A model generated the notes under the pieces. The model was not told where the DNA came from. It saw only the letters and a list, made by a program, of their open reading frames with translations, and searched no databases. DNA of 47,770 nt from contig JAJFMT010000006.1 in the NCBI GenBank assembly GCA_020696855.1, positions 1 to 47,770 of the forward strand, in the 5' to 3' direction. Below, in pieces: positions 1 to 8,876 of this stretch. Origin of the DNA: Pseudobdellovibrio sp. Its GTDB lineage: Bacteria > Bdellovibrionota > Bdellovibrionia > Bdellovibrionales > Bdellovibrionaceae. Both the position numbers and the translations under genes were made by a program. Position 1 is the stretch's first letter. Every line of letters starts with the position of its first letter.

Positions 1-1782
1 TTTTTCAAGCCAGTTAATCGCTTCCCGAGTCTGATTGATCTGCCACAGACTTTTTGCGGCCTTGTACGCAGCAGCGGCATTGTTCGGGTTCAGCTCAAAG
101 GCAGCTTTAAACTGCGCTTGCGCCGTCATGTGGTCGCCGGCGCGTACGAATTGATCTCCGATCAAGACAACTTCAGGATTATTTTTATCTACTTTGTCTT
201 CACCGCCGAGAGAAAGCACAAGGTCTTTCATATTGCGGTTTCCCGGGCTTAGCTTGTACGCCTCTTGCGCTACTTCAAGGGCGGCTTTGTTATCGCCGTT
301 GTCTTTTAAAAGATTAGCGTAATTTACCAGAGCTTCTGCATGAAATTCTTTATGAATTTTCTGTTTAATCTTAAAACCGTTTGAAAAGTAACTGAGTGTT
401 TTTTCTTTATCGCGTGTTGATTTAAGTTCGATCAGTCCAAGACCCAGTAACGCCACTTTTGATTCCGGATAGTCTTTAAGAATTCTTTCAAATTCAGCGC
501 GTGCTTCCGAAAGCTTATTCTGCTTGTACAGCATTCTCGCTTTACCGAAACGGGCCGGTATCCACTGTGGCCACAATTTAGATGCCTGGTCATAATAAGC
601 TTCCGCGTTTACAAAATTCGCTTCGTACTCCAGCATTTCGCCTTTGATAAAATAAAGAAAAGTTCCAAGCGTGAATTTTTCAGTCGGATTATCCAGGGTT
701 TTTTCAATCAGACTTTTCGCTTCTTTGTTTTGGCCTTTTAATAATAAATAAGTTGCCTGGCAGGAATCGGCAAAATTCGACAGCGGGTTCGCTGATCTCG
801 CCAACTGCGTGGTGCTGAAAATACTTTTTAAATCCTGCTCTGTCTGTTGAGTGAACGGCCACAACTGTTCATGAGCCATACACAATAGTCCCATGGCTTC
901 TAAATCTTTCGGTGCGCCTTCAATCGCTTTAACTAAATCCCGCTGAGCATTCACCAGCTGCTCCATCACACCGTTTTGAAACGCGAGGACGGCTTTCTTT
1001 TTTAGTTCTGCTACATCGCCCGCCGCCAGCTCTTCTGCATTTTTTGTCGGGCCTAACAGCACCCAGCCTTTTCCTGTCGTACTGAGTTCTTCATCGTCAA
1101 TGATAAGATAGGTAAACACACCGGTTAAAACGAGAATCAGCAGCAACGCAGGAAAAAGCTTCTTCACTTCTTTCTGACGCACTTTTTTCAGATCCACCAT
1201 CTGAAGCTCAAGATTTTTATCCCGCTCACTTAAAATATTTCCCGGTGGCGGCGCGAAGGCCTGATTGACAACACCTTTTTCAGGAACAACGGCAGGAATA
1301 TTATTTTTCGACGGCTCTTCTTCCGGCGGATCATCAATCGGAACTAAATTATTTTTTACGACAGGAGCTTTGACAGATGTACCGTCTTTGCCTTTGGTTT
1401 TGTCGCCGCCCATGAGACGTGTTTTTAAATCTTCTTCGGCTTTAAGTTCTTTTTCGACAAATTCTTTTAAATCAAATTTAGGAATTTCAGCAGGCGGTTT
1501 TTTTACCGGCGGGCCATCTTGCTTAATGACCGTCTCGGCATCCATCTTGGCGTCTTTTTTGTTTTTTACTTCTTCCGGCTTTTCAAGAGACTCTAAGAGA
1601 GCATCATAAAATTCAGATTGCTTGGTAAGAATCTGCCACTCACCCTGCGGGTACTGACAGATTTCTTCATTACCATTGAAGCTGCCGTTCACAATCATGG
1701 CGCGCAGCTCTTCAGTGGAATAAGGTCCTTTAACCTGATCCTTATCTGATCTTATAACCCACTGATTAGAATTCTCTTCCAT
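1..1782 (-). CDS. GYF_2-like / TPR membrane protein (3' end outside window)
   Basis: An open frame runs without a stop from an ATG at 1782 to the left edge (594 codons), so the C-terminus is missing. The N-terminus begins MEENSNQWVIRSDKDQ and continues KGPYSTEELRAMI, the pattern of the GYF_2 (DUF4339) domain that often precedes membrane segments. Then come about 150 charged, Pro-rich residues, one hydrophobic segment around residues 200-220 (KLFPALLLILVLTGVF), and a long helical region with repeated tetratricopeptide-like units (for example WPQWIPARFGKARMLYKQNK and NPNNAAAAYKAAKSLW). The likely topology is a cytoplasmic GYF_2 head, a single membrane span and a periplasmic TPR domain acting as a protein scaffold. 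The partner is unknown. Similar proteins are common in Bdellovibrionota; a specific function cannot be read from sequence. Confidence 0.8.
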   Translation of the reverse strand, partial: MEENSNQWVIRSDKDQVKGPYSTEELRAMIVNGSFNGNEEICQYPQGEWQILTKQSEFYDALLESLEKPEEVKNKKDAKMDAETVIKQDGPPVKKPPAEIPKFDLKEFVEKELKAEEDLKTRLMGGDKTKGKDGTSVKAPVVKNNLVPIDDPPEEEPSKNNIPAVVPEKGVVNQAFAPPPGNILSERDKNLELQMVDLKKVRQKEVKKLFPALLLILVLTGVFTYLIIDDEELSTTGKGWVLLGPTKNAEELAAGDVAELKKKAVLAFQNGVMEQLVNAQRDLVKAIEGAPKDLEAMGLLCMAHEQLWPFTQQTEQDLKSIFSTTQLARSANPLSNFADSCQATYLLLKGQNKEAKSLIEKTLDNPTEKFTLGTFLYFIKGEMLEYEANFVNAEAYYDQASKLWPQWIPARFGKARMLYKQNKLSEARAEFERILKDYPESKVALLGLGLIELKSTRDKEKTLSYFSNGFKIKQKIHKEFHAEALVNYANLLKDNGDNKAALEVAQEAYKLSPGNRNMKDLVLSLGGEDKVDKNNPEVVLIGDQFVRAGDHMTAQAQFKAAFELNPNNAAAAYKAAKSLWQINQTREAINWLEK

Positions 1783-1865
1783 TCGCCGCTAAGTCCTTAA
1801 TTCTCTAAGTAATATTTTAAGTATAAGTAAGACTGTTACAGATGTAATCTTTTCACTTGAGAGAG

Positions 1866-1925
1866 GGTTCCAACTCATGACCAAGGTCTACAGTTTGGAA
1901 CCACCACTGGTTCCACGCTGGAACC
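1866..1925 (+). promoter_or_regulatory. Four alternating GGTTCC/GGAACC arms forming mutually exclusive hairpins
   Basis: Arms lie at 1866-1873 (GGTTCCAA), 1895-1902 (TTGGAACC), 1908-1915 (TGGTTCCA) and 1919-1925 (TGGAACC). Arm 1 pairs perfectly with arm 2 (8 bp, 21-nt loop holding the ATG at 1877). Arm 2 pairs with arm 3 (7 bp, loop CCAC). Arm 3 pairs with arm 4 (7 bp, loop CGC). Only some pairings can exist together, the logic of an attenuator or RNA switch. Arm 1 overlaps the end of the Shine-Dalgarno-like GAGAGGG at 1861-1867. The pairing is seen directly; a regulatory role is inference. Paired protein-binding sites are the alternative. Confidence 0.45.
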
Positions 1926-2029
1926 GGAAATCGATTGCCCGGATGCTTGCAGAGACTCAGCTCAGTTTTATGTACTCTGCAGCCACGGGAATTTTGGCAC
2001 ACCCGTTGCTAAGTAGGACGTCATGGTGA
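1877..2029 (+). CDS. Candidate small protein, 50 aa
   Basis: A short ORF starting MTKVYSLEPPLVPRWNRKS and ending HPLLSRTSW. GAGAGGG lies 9 nt before the ATG, a fair ribosome-binding site. The first half is basic and proline-containing, and the second half is mildly hydrophobic (FMYSAATGILAHPLL). Its stop overlaps the next ORF's start in the string ATGGTGA, an arrangement typical of translational coupling. The N-terminal codons lie inside the interlocking hairpins, so it may be a leader peptide rather than a stable protein. No family recognised. An intrinsic terminator downstream at 2253-2296 supports a transcript here. Confidence 0.35.
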   Translation: MTKVYSLEPPLVPRWNRKSIARMLAETQLSFMYSAATGILAHPLLSRTSW

Positions 2030-2151
2030 AAGTTCTTATAGCTGCATACATCGTACTAGTCTTAGTTATTTCAGCGAAGGCGGGTGCGAATGCTAAACAG
2101 GACTCTAACTTACTTGGCTCTGTTTTGAAATATTCGTCTGAGGCCCCATAA
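2023..2151 (+). CDS. Candidate small exported or membrane peptide, 42 aa
   Basis: The ATG at 2023 follows AGGA with a 4-nt gap and overlaps the end of the preceding small ORF (ATGGTGA). The product begins MVKVLIAAYIVLVLVISAKA, a strongly hydrophobic core after a short basic start, then about 20 polar residues (GANAKQDSNLLGSVLKYSSE). This is either a signal peptide with a plausible cut near AGA-NA or AKA-GA, or a single-span membrane peptide. No family recognised. The ORF is short enough to be chance, but the signal-like composition, the ribosome-binding site and the downstream terminator together make expression plausible. Confidence 0.4.
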   Translation: MVKVLIAAYIVLVLVISAKAGANAKQDSNLLGSVLKYSSEAP

Positions 2152-2224
2152 CGAAGGCTCAGGATCCCCTCCCAGAGTTCTGATTGGGAAGCCCCTGACG
2201 GATATTAAGTAGTTCATAAAAGAG

Positions 2225-2242
2225 TTTACCAGCAATGGTAAA
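2225..2242 (+). other. RNA hairpin with GCAA tetraloop
   Basis: TTTACCA (2225-2231) and TGGTAAA (2236-2242) are perfect complements closing the loop GCAA, a GNRA-type tetraloop. It lies 10 nt before the terminator stem, in the presumed 3' untranslated part of the small-ORF transcript. It could stabilise the RNA or dock to a receptor; that is inference. Confidence 0.5.
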
Positions 2243-2252
2243 ATATTTTAGA

Positions 2253-2296
2253 AAGCCTCAATCTTGGCCCCTCCTTGATTGAGGCTTAAGTTTTTT
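2253..2296 (+). terminator. Intrinsic terminator after the small-ORF region
   Basis: An 11-bp perfect stem, AAGCCTCAATC (2253-2263) with GATTGAGGCTT (2277-2287), is followed by TTTTTT at 2291-2296. The T-run orientation shows it stops plus-strand transcription. No standard gene on this strand lies upstream, so it is the best sign of a real transcript from the 1860-2250 region. Confidence 0.8.
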
Positions 2297-2426
2297 AAGC
2301 CCCTTTTTCTAAGGGCAACTCTCCAAAAACACTTCGTCCCTCCCTTAAGCAAGACTAAAGTGTGGCCAAACAGAATTGGCCTTTTTAATTACCTGACCAA
2401 AGCTAAACTGAAAAACAGGAGTTCAT

Positions 2427-2963
2427 ATGAAGTTACTTTCTGTTTTTGTATTGGCGTTTTCAATTCTTTCAACCGGCTGCATTTCTAAACCCGCTCGTGG
2501 TACAGCCTCTGTTACACCTAAGGGTGTTGCAGATTATTCTGACTACACTATGGTTAATGTCGTGAGCATGAACCGCATGCCTGCAGGTACCGGCAGTGTG
2601 GAGCTGAGCACTCCTGCTGATGGAACTCAAGTCACTTTGGATTTGTGGCATTCTTACGGTGATAACAGCCAACAAGCAGATTTAACTTTAACAGTCAGAT
2701 CAAACCCGGCAATCGCAGGCCGCGTGTCAGGCCATTCGCGTGGATCAGTTAACAGTAAATTGTTCGTGGCCATCATGAACGATGTACAGAAGAACGGCTG
2801 GCGCCCGGCTGCTGTTCCGGTGACCCGCACAATGCAAACAAAGCTGGGAAGCTTAACTCAGTACCCGGCAGATCAGCATTCAGAGCAGATTCGCACAACT
2901 TTGTTGGAAGGACGCGATCAGCTTTTTGCAGTTTACTCTGACTTAGCTGTAGCCGTTAAATAA
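2427..2963 (+). CDS. Putative lipoprotein of unknown function, 178 aa
   Basis: The product starts MKLLSVFVLAFSILSTGC, a signal peptide ending in a lipobox with Cys18 as the lipidated residue. ACAGGAG lies just upstream of the ATG. The mature part is small and predicted mixed alpha/beta, with no recognisable family motif. It probably sits in the periplasm-facing leaflet of the inner or outer membrane. It converges on murA with only 5 bp between the stop codons and no hairpin between them. Confidence 0.75.
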   Translation: MKLLSVFVLAFSILSTGCISKPARGTASVTPKGVADYSDYTMVNVVSMNRMPAGTGSVELSTPADGTQVTLDLWHSYGDNSQQADLTLTVRSNPAIAGRVSGHSRGSVNSKLFVAIMNDVQKNGWRPAAVPVTRTMQTKLGSLTQYPADQHSEQIRTTLLEGRDQLFAVYSDLAVAVK

Positions 2964-2968
2964 TATTC

Positions 2969-4222
2969 TTAATTGACCCTTTTGACTTGGGCACCGAGGT
3001 TCGAAAGTTTTAACTCAAGATTTTCGTAACCGCGGTCCAAGTGATAAATCCTGTTCACAAGAGTTTCACCTTTAGCAATTAGCCCTGCCAGAACCAGCGA
3101 CGCACTCGCGCGAAGATCAGTCGCCATGACAGGAGCGGCCGTTAAGCCGTCAGGTCTTCCTCGCACAACAGCCACTTGAGTCTTCGGAGTAATATCCGCA
3201 CCCAAACGCATAAGTTCATTCACGTGCATGAAGCGGTTTTCAAAAACGGTTTCGGTAATAACGCTTGTGCCTTTTGCAACTGTCATCAAAGCCATAAACT
3301 GTGCCTGAAGATCAGTAGGAAACAAAGGATGCGGAGCTGTGGTAATATCAACGGCTTCCCATGTTCTTTGCGGAAACACTTTCATCGAATTCTTTGTTGT
3401 ATCTACGCGGAACCCGCTGTCGCGCATTTTTAAAATCAAAGCTTCCAGATCTTGCGGGTTACATTTCGTAACTTCAACTTCTCCGGAAGTGATCGCCCCG
3501 GCAATCAATAACGTGCCGGCTTCAATTCGGTCAGGCATGATATCGTGTCTGGCAGGAGTCAGTTTTTCAACTCCGGTAATTTTAATTACGCTTGTACCGT
3601 GCCCGGAAATCTTGGCACCCATTTTATTTAAATAATTTGCCAGGTCGACAATTTCAGGTTCTTTAGCTGCATTTTCAATAATGGTTTCTCCCTCGGCGAG
3701 AGTCGCGGCCATCATTAAATTCTCGGTTCCGCCGACAGTTGTCTTTTCGAAAAAGACTGTGGCCCCTTTTAATTTTTTTGCCTTCGCTAAGACGTAACCT
3801 TCTTTAAGTTCAATTTCTGCACCCAGAGTTTTCATTGCGTCTAAGTGAAGATCGATTGGGCGTGTCCCGATGGCACAACCACCCGGCAACGAAACAACGG
3901 CTTCACCGTATTTTGCAAGAATAGGCCCAAGGCAAAGAATGCTTGCGCGCATTTTTCTGACTAAATCGTAATGGGCTTCAAAAGATTTTAATTTCGCAAC
4001 CTGAACTTTAAAAGTGTGGCCTTCGCGAATCGTTTCGCAGCCCAGGCTTTGCAGAAGCTCCGCAGTTGATTCGATATCTTTTAAAACAGGAACGTTTCCG
4101 AAAGTATGTTCACCTTCAGCCAATAACGTTGAAAATAAAATCGGAAGAGCTGCGTTTTTTGCGCCGCTGACTGCAACTGATCCGTTTAACTGACGGCCGC
4201 TGGTAACTAGCATTTTATCCAT
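2969..4222 (-). CDS. murA: UDP-N-acetylglucosamine 1-carboxyvinyltransferase
   Basis: Transfers enolpyruvate from phosphoenolpyruvate to UDP-GlcNAc, the first committed step of peptidoglycan synthesis, in the cytoplasm. Length (417 aa) is normal for MurA. The start [20 protein letters not shown] leads to the substrate-binding pair Lys22-Asn23 (GAKNAALPI). The catalytic-loop cysteine is present as Cys116 in [18 protein letters not shown]; a Cys there predicts fosfomycin sensitivity. It is the last gene of a same-strand group with prmC, prfA and probably rpmE (17 bp after prmC), so it is likely co-transcribed with translation-termination genes. Confidence 0.97.
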   Translation of the reverse strand: MDKMLVTSGRQLNGSVAVSGAKNAALPILFSTLLAEGEHTFGNVPVLKDIESTAELLQSLGCETIREGHTFKVQVAKLKSFEAHYDLVRKMRASILCLGPILAKYGEAVVSLPGGCAIGTRPIDLHLDAMKTLGAEIELKEGYVLAKAKKLKGATVFFEKTTVGGTENLMMAATLAEGETIIENAAKEPEIVDLANYLNKMGAKISGHGTSVIKITGVEKLTPARHDIMPDRIEAGTLLIAGAITSGEVEVTKCNPQDLEALILKMRDSGFRVDTTKNSMKVFPQRTWEAVDITTAPHPLFPTDLQAQFMALMTVAKGTSVITETVFENRFMHVNELMRLGADITPKTQVAVVRGRPDGLTAAPVMATDLRASASLVLAGLIAKGETLVNRIYHLDRGYENLELKLSNLGAQVKRVN

Positions 4223-4239
4223 GAAAATTCCTTTGAGAT

Positions 4240-5094
4240 TCAGCCATTATTCACGGCTTTTACAATGCGATCAAGGCCTGACAAATCTTTTAAAATCTGA
4301 ACATCGCTAAAGACATTTAAAGAGGTAAATAACTCTTTTGATTTTGCGCCTTGCAAGTGGCCCATTTCAAAAAGCACGACACCCGGTTTCGCCAAATGCG
4401 AACTGTATTTTCTGGACCAGTTAATAATGTCATTAAACCCGTCTTCGCTTGCAAACAGGGCTTCATGGGGTTCAAATTTTTTTACACTGTCCTGAATCAT
4501 GGGGTCAGACTCTGCAATGTACGGCGGGTTAGCGACAATGACATCAAACTTCTGAGCCGGTGTGTAAGCCATAACATCACTTAAAATGAGTTCGCTTCTG
4601 CTGCCCAGCTCTAAGTGAGCCTGATTCTTTTTTAGGTATTCAAAAGCCTTTGCTGACTTCTCAATACTGATGAGGCCGGCGCCCGGGGCGTTTTTCAAAA
4701 TAGAAAAACCGATACATCCCGTGCCTGCACCCAGATCCAGAATCTTCGGGTTTTCAATTTTGTTGTCGTTAATAAATTTAAGCGCTTCTTCAACCAGCGA
4801 TTCGGTTTCAGGGCGCGGCACCAGTACGCCGGTACCGACGAAAAAATCTTCACCGTAGAATCCCTTTTCACCGGTGATGTAAGCCACAGGTTCGCCCTGG
4901 CTGCGCCTGCGAACAGCTTCGCGGCAGTCAGAAATTTCAGTCTCTGAAAGAGGCTGGTCGTATTTTAAATATATTTGTAACCGGTCGATTTTAAGAACAT
5001 GAGATAAAAGGGTTTCGGCATCGAGTCTGGCAGAATCAATTTTTTTATCTTTAAAAAACTGAACTGACTTTTCGAAGACTTCTTTTAATTTCAT
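4240..5094 (-). CDS. prmC: Release factor glutamine methyltransferase PrmC/HemK
   Basis: Methylates the glutamine of the GGQ motif in class 1 release factors using S-adenosylmethionine. The SAM-binding motif is LDLGAGTGCIG (residues 119-129) and the substrate-glutamine motif is NPPY (189-192, in VIVANPPYIAESD). The N-terminal helical domain (1-90) is normal. The gene begins 2 bp after its substrate gene prfA, the usual prfA-prmC pairing. 284 aa is a typical length. Confidence 0.96.
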   Translation of the reverse strand: MKLKEVFEKSVQFFKDKKIDSARLDAETLLSHVLKIDRLQIYLKYDQPLSETEISDCREAVRRRSQGEPVAYITGEKGFYGEDFFVGTGVLVPRPETESLVEEALKFINDNKIENPKILDLGAGTGCIGFSILKNAPGAGLISIEKSAKAFEYLKKNQAHLELGSRSELILSDVMAYTPAQKFDVIVANPPYIAESDPMIQDSVKKFEPHEALFASEDGFNDIINWSRKYSSHLAKPGVVLFEMGHLQGAKSKELFTSLNVFSDVQILKDLSGLDRIVKAVNNG

Positions 5095-5096
5095 TC

Positions 5097-6176
5097 TTAG
5101 TACGAATTAGTCGCTTGTTTTTTCAGGGCTTCTGCCTGGAAGTGCGCAATCAACGGATCAATTAGATATTCCACTTGCCCGCTCATGACCTGATCCAGCT
5201 GATGGATCGTTAAACCGATACGGTGATCAGTAATGCGCGTTTGCGGAAAGTTGTAGGTACGAATACGCTCAGAGCGGTCGCCTGTTCCGATTTGGTCTAA
5301 GCGCGCATCTGATGCGGCTTTTAAAACCTTTTCGTCTTCAAGTTGCTGAAGCTTCGTCGCTAAAATCTGAAACGCACGCTCTCTGTTGGCCAGCTGAGAT
5401 TTACCTTCCTGGCAGTGAACCAGAATTCCGGTCGGATTATGGTGAATACGAACCGCAGACTCTGTTCTATTGACTGACTGACCGCCCGCACCCGAAGCGC
5501 GCATAACGTCAATCGTAATATCTTTCATGTCGATCTTCACTTCGTTCACTTCAGCTTCAGGAATCACTGCAACAGTAACTGTAGACGTATGAATACGGCC
5601 CGCGGCTTCTGTCTTAGGTACGCGCTGTACACGGTGAACACCCGATTCATATTTCATTTTCGAATAAACAGATTCACCGGAGATCATCGCGATAACCTCT
5701 TTAGCCCCACCGACGTTTCCGTCTGTGTAAGACATAAGTTCGGCCTTCCAGCCCTGGTCAGCTGCGTACTTTGCATATGCACGGAAGAGCTCATCGGCAA
5801 AAAGCGATGCCTCATCCCCGCCCGCACCGGCACGGATCTCTAATAAAATATTTTTCTCGTCGTTCGGATCTTTCGGGATCAAAGCCAGTTTCAACTGGTC
5901 TTCAAGCTGCGGAATCGAAGCTTCAAGCTCTCTGATTTCTTCGCGGATCATTTCCTTCATTTCAGGATCAGATTCCGCTGTCAGCATTTCTTTGCTTTCT
6001 TTGAGGTTCGCCGTTTTCTTTTTAAAATCACGGTAAACAACAACGATCTTTTCGAGGTTCGCGAGCTCTTTCATTAAAGCACGGTATTGTTTCTGGTCAG
6101 ACGCAACGTCAGGCCGTTGAAGTGATAAGTTCACTTCTTCGTATCGTGATTCAACTTGGTCTAACTTCGAAAACAT
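5097..6176 (-). CDS. prfA: Peptide chain release factor 1
   Basis: Recognises UAA and UAG stop codons and triggers peptide release. GGQ is at residues 231-233 in [14 protein letters not shown]. The codon-recognition tripeptide is PKT at 187-189 ([16 protein letters not shown]), fitting the RF1 PxT pattern rather than the SPF of RF2. I chose the ATG at 6176 (359 aa, [10 protein letters not shown]): AGGAG sits 9 nt upstream. The longer reading from a TTG at 6185 would leave no gap between Shine-Dalgarno and start. Followed directly by prmC. Confidence 0.97.
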   Translation of the reverse strand: MFSKLDQVESRYEEVNLSLQRPDVASDQKQYRALMKELANLEKIVVVYRDFKKKTANLKESKEMLTAESDPEMKEMIREEIRELEASIPQLEDQLKLALIPKDPNDEKNILLEIRAGAGGDEASLFADELFRAYAKYAADQGWKAELMSYTDGNVGGAKEVIAMISGESVYSKMKYESGVHRVQRVPKTEAAGRIHTSTVTVAVIPEAEVNEVKIDMKDITIDVMRASGAGGQSVNRTESAVRIHHNPTGILVHCQEGKSQLANRERAFQILATKLQQLEDEKVLKAASDARLDQIGTGDRSERIRTYNFPQTRITDHRIGLTIHQLDQVMSGQVEYLIDPLIAHFQAEALKKQATNSY

Positions 6177-6215
6177 TTGGCGCAACTCCTGAAAAGATAA
6201 GTTTCATACAGATTC

Positions 6216-6251
6216 TGAAAAAACAAAAGCGGCCATATTCATGCCGCTTTT
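6216..6251 (-). terminator. Intrinsic terminator after rpmE
   Basis: AAAGCGGC (6226-6233) pairs perfectly with GCCGCTTT (6243-6250). Read on the minus strand the stem is followed by TTTTGTTTTTT, so it ends rpmE transcription before prfA. The prfA operon then needs its own promoter or read-through. Confidence 0.75.
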
Positions 6252-6302
6252 ATCTGGATCCCCGCAGGTGTTAAATTCCTGTGGAGGCTCGAATGTTGTA
6301 AG

Positions 6303-6554
6303 CTACTTAGTTGCTTTTGCGTATTTTTTCTTGAAACGATCGATACGGCCTTCAGTATCCATTACACGTTGCTTACCAGTGTAGAATGGGTGAGAAGCAG
6401 AAGAGATCTCAACTTTAACTAATGGATATTCTTTTCCATCGGTCCATTTAACTGTTTCTTTAGAGTCGATTGTTGTAGTTCCCAAGAAAGAATAATCGCA
6501 AGAGATGTCTTTAAAAACGACTGTTCTTGTTTTTGGGTGTAGTCCTTGTTTCAT
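6303..6554 (-). CDS. rpmE2: 50S ribosomal protein L31, type B
   Basis: 83 aa beginning [20 protein letters not shown], with the typical [20 protein letters not shown] in the C-terminal half. The Cys pairs of zinc-binding L31 are absent; only one Cys is present (ISCDYSF). This is the zinc-independent C-minus/type B form. AAAGGA precedes the ATG. In many bacteria the C-minus paralogue is induced under zinc shortage; here no second copy is visible in the window. Confidence 0.93.
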   Translation of the reverse strand: MKQGLHPKTRTVVFKDISCDYSFLGTTTIDSKETVKWTDGKEYPLVKVEISSASHPFYTGKQRVMDTEGRIDRFKKKYAKATK

Positions 6555-6712
6555 ATTAATATCCTTTAGCTATTGATTTCAAAGACTTAGGTGATAGCAT
6601 AAACTTCGACTTAGGCTCAAGAAAAATATTGGCCAAAGACAATGCAGGATATTTAAATAAAATCACAATTAGTTTGATAAATAATTAGTGATTTCAGTGG
6701 TTTAGGTAACAA

Positions 6713-7408
6713 ATGAAAACAGCCGTGATTATAGGGTCCACAGGACTTATCGGAAATCTTCTACTGGAAAAACTGGTCCAGAGCAGTGATTTCCACCAAA
6801 TCATAGCCATCATGCGAAGTAAAAAGTCAGCACAAAATCCGGTCTTTTCTAACCCCAAGGTGCGCTCCCTTTACTTTGATTTTCAGAATTGGACCGAACT
6901 TTCTTTGCAGGTTGAGGGCTTCAGCCGTAACACTCCGGTCACTTTTTTTTGTTGTTTAGGAACAACAATGGCTAAGGCCGGCTCACAAGAAGCGTTCAGA
7001 AAAGTGGATCACAACTATATCGTTGAGTTCGCTAAGATGGCGCAAAAGTGCAAGGCCGAACAGTTATTAGTTGTTTCTGCACTGGGTGCCGACCGCAACT
7101 CAGAAATCTTTTATAACCGCACAAAGGGCGAAACTGAAAACGACGTTCAGGGTCAGTTCAGCGGAAAACTTCATTTATTAAGACCAAGTTTGTTGTTAGG
7201 TGACCGCAGCGAGGTTCGTATCGGCGAAAAAATCGCCGTGTTACTGTCTCCGGTTTTTTCAGTCTTTATGCAGGGGCCGTTAGCAAAGTACAAGCCCATT
7301 GAAGCCGTGCATGTAGCGCAAGCCATGCTGGAAATCGCGACTAAAAAAGTAAATGCTTCTGTTATTGTAACGAATGAAGAAATGGAAGCTATTGCCAAAG
7401 GCTCTTAA
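6713..7408 (+). CDS. Atypical short-chain dehydrogenase (HTATIP2/TIP30-like)
   Basis: 231 aa with an N-terminal Rossmann dinucleotide-binding motif, AVIIGSTGLIGNLLLEKL (GxxGxxG). A YxxxK pair follows in FYNRTKGETEND after the strand LLVVSALGAD, matching atypical or extended SDRs of the HTATIP2/YbjT type. Probably a cytoplasmic NAD(P)-dependent reductase or NAD(P)-binding regulator; substrate unknown. Its TAA stop overlaps the stop of the convergent downstream gene (shared TTAA at 7405-7408), leaving no room for a terminator. Confidence 0.75.
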   Translation: MKTAVIIGSTGLIGNLLLEKLVQSSDFHQIIAIMRSKKSAQNPVFSNPKVRSLYFDFQNWTELSLQVEGFSRNTPVTFFCCLGTTMAKAGSQEAFRKVDHNYIVEFAKMAQKCKAEQLLVVSALGADRNSEIFYNRTKGETENDVQGQFSGKLHLLRPSLLLGDRSEVRIGEKIAVLLSPVFSVFMQGPLAKYKPIEAVHVAQAMLEIATKKVNASVIVTNEEMEAIAKGS

Positions 7409-7995
7409 AGCCAGGCATTCGTTTTCTTGGCAGAAATTCCGCTTAAATATTTTTTGTGAATTCTCCGGTAACGTTTCTTATTAAATTTAATTGCGACATG
7501 CTTAATGTCGATTAAATATTTTTCTACCTTCCACACATTTTTACTGCTGAAGCGCCAATCAGTCTTGGCTTCATCTAAATGTGCAATCTGATAACCGGTG
7601 ATACACCCTGTTTTGTCTATATAGGGTTCGTAGTAAGACAAGGCTAAGTCGCGCAAACTTCTGAACATCGGCTTTCGGCCGTGCAAACCCTCATCGCGAG
7701 AGCGCCCAATCGAGCCCCAGCGATTATCTTTTTTGTACACAAAAATTACGTGGTCTAAGTTGTCGTGGCTTTCAAGGCTCATCACCAGTGGCGGGTAACC
7801 CTGATGTTCCAGTATGGCAGCCGCCAATAGGGCCGCTTCCAGGCAGTGCGCTTTACTTTCTTTGTAGGCTGATAAGGCCGAACGCAAAGTCTCGCCATTG
7901 GGTTCGTGATTGTAATCAAGAGCTCTTAAAAAAGACTGAACTCTTATAGGATCAGAATATTTCTGTGCTAATTTCTGAAATGTTTTTTTACTCAT
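7405..7995 (-). CDS. Transglutaminase-like superfamily protein (putative)
   Basis: 196 aa. The core has a Cys at 51 in KAHCLEAALLAAAILEHQG, followed by GYPPLVMSLESHDNLDHVIF with His82, then RWGSIGRSRDEG. This Cys-then-His spacing in a helix-then-strand context resembles bacterial transglutaminase-like (papain-fold) proteins. The C-terminus is very basic (KFNKKRYRRIHKKYLSG). No signal peptide is evident. It overlaps the upstream gene (7988-8863) by 8 bp, so the two are probably co-translated. Assignment is by motif pattern only; catalytic activity is not established. Confidence 0.45.
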   Translation of the reverse strand: MSKKTFQKLAQKYSDPIRVQSFLRALDYNHEPNGETLRSALSAYKESKAHCLEAALLAAAILEHQGYPPLVMSLESHDNLDHVIFVYKKDNRWGSIGRSRDEGLHGRKPMFRSLRDLALSYYEPYIDKTGCITGYQIAHLDEAKTDWRFSSKNVWKVEKYLIDIKHVAIKFNKKRYRRIHKKYLSGISAKKTNAWL

Positions 7996-8863
7996 TGGTT
8001 TGAAGGCCGGCCACAGCCGCTGACTTCAACTGAAAGCAACCGTTTACTTCGCCGAATTCCAGAACCACTTTATCGTCCTCGGTTCCGTTGCCGAAGATAA
8101 CATTAAGGCCTGTCGATTCCTGCTTTTGCTGAACCGGTCTGATCTGGCTTGAACCCGCAGAACTTTGAACCGTTTTAACAATGGCAGAAATTCTCTCAGG
8201 GCAACCCAGGTCAGAGCTGCCTGCTCCCAGCCACGCCACATTGTTGCTGTTCAAAGTTGAAGAAAGCACAGAGAAGTTTTTATTTTTGAGCTCGTTATAG
8301 ATTTTCTCATTAAACTCTTCGAACTTCACACATAACCGCGGCTCTTCGTTTCTTAAAGATTCATCGTACGCGTTCAATACATTTTGCGAATCACATACAA
8401 TCGGGCCCATGTAGAACTGCCATGGCTGAAGCTTTTTAAGATAAGCCATAAACTCAACTGCCCGGGCTTTATCTGTAGCGGCAAGCTTTGTAAAAAGATC
8501 GACTCCCAAATCAGGATACATTCCTTCATTTCGGTACTGAGTTTTTTCTTCACTTGTAAAATAGACTTCGCGGCAGTTTTCGACGTGTTTTTTAAATTCA
8601 TCGATAGCTGTTTCGATATCTTCGCTTTTGGCAATTTCGTTCGCAGAATTCTGGCATTCAGACTGAAGCTGCTGAGACGTTTCGGCCTGCCCGGCAAATT
8701 GTTCTTGCGAGCCAGCTGCTTCGGCCGCGTTGTTTTTACTTTTAATCTTTGAAAGGATTAAGACTCCGCCCGTTGTAATAAGAGCGAAAACCCCTAAGGC
8801 CACCAAAGTCATGATGACCATTTTCTTTTTATCTCTTTGCTTGCCTTCGATGTCCTGGTTCAC
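7988..8863 (-). CDS. Membrane-anchored protein of unknown function
   Basis: 291 aa starting at a GTG (MNQDIEGKQRDKKKMV). A basic cytoplasmic tip is followed by one hydrophobic span, MTLVALGVFALITTGGVLIL (about residues 17-36), then a long soluble periplasmic part with several Cys residues (SECQNS, ENCRE, IVCDS, RLCVK, LGCPE, NGCFQ) that could form disulfides. No known domain recognised. It lies 13 bp after rho and overlaps the transglutaminase-like gene, so it probably belongs to a rho operon. Confidence 0.7.
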   Translation of the reverse strand: MNQDIEGKQRDKKKMVIMTLVALGVFALITTGGVLILSKIKSKNNAAEAAGSQEQFAGQAETSQQLQSECQNSANEIAKSEDIETAIDEFKKHVENCREVYFTSEEKTQYRNEGMYPDLGVDLFTKLAATDKARAVEFMAYLKKLQPWQFYMGPIVCDSQNVLNAYDESLRNEEPRLCVKFEEFNEKIYNELKNKNFSVLSSTLNSNNVAWLGAGSSDLGCPERISAIVKTVQSSAGSSQIRPVQQKQESTGLNVIFGNGTEDDKVVLEFGEVNGCFQLKSAAVAGLQTNE

Positions 8864-8876
8864 GGCTGGCTATTCC

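Noticed and set aside
1265-1609. 114-codon plus-strand ORF
   Set aside because: It is antisense to the in-frame GYF_2/TPR coding region and has low-complexity Ser/Phe composition typical of a shadow frame.
2100-2260. c-di-GMP (GEMM) riboswitch or merRNA-like element in the gap
   Set aside because: The conserved GEMM joining elements and tetraloop receptor are not visible; only a GNRA hairpin is present.
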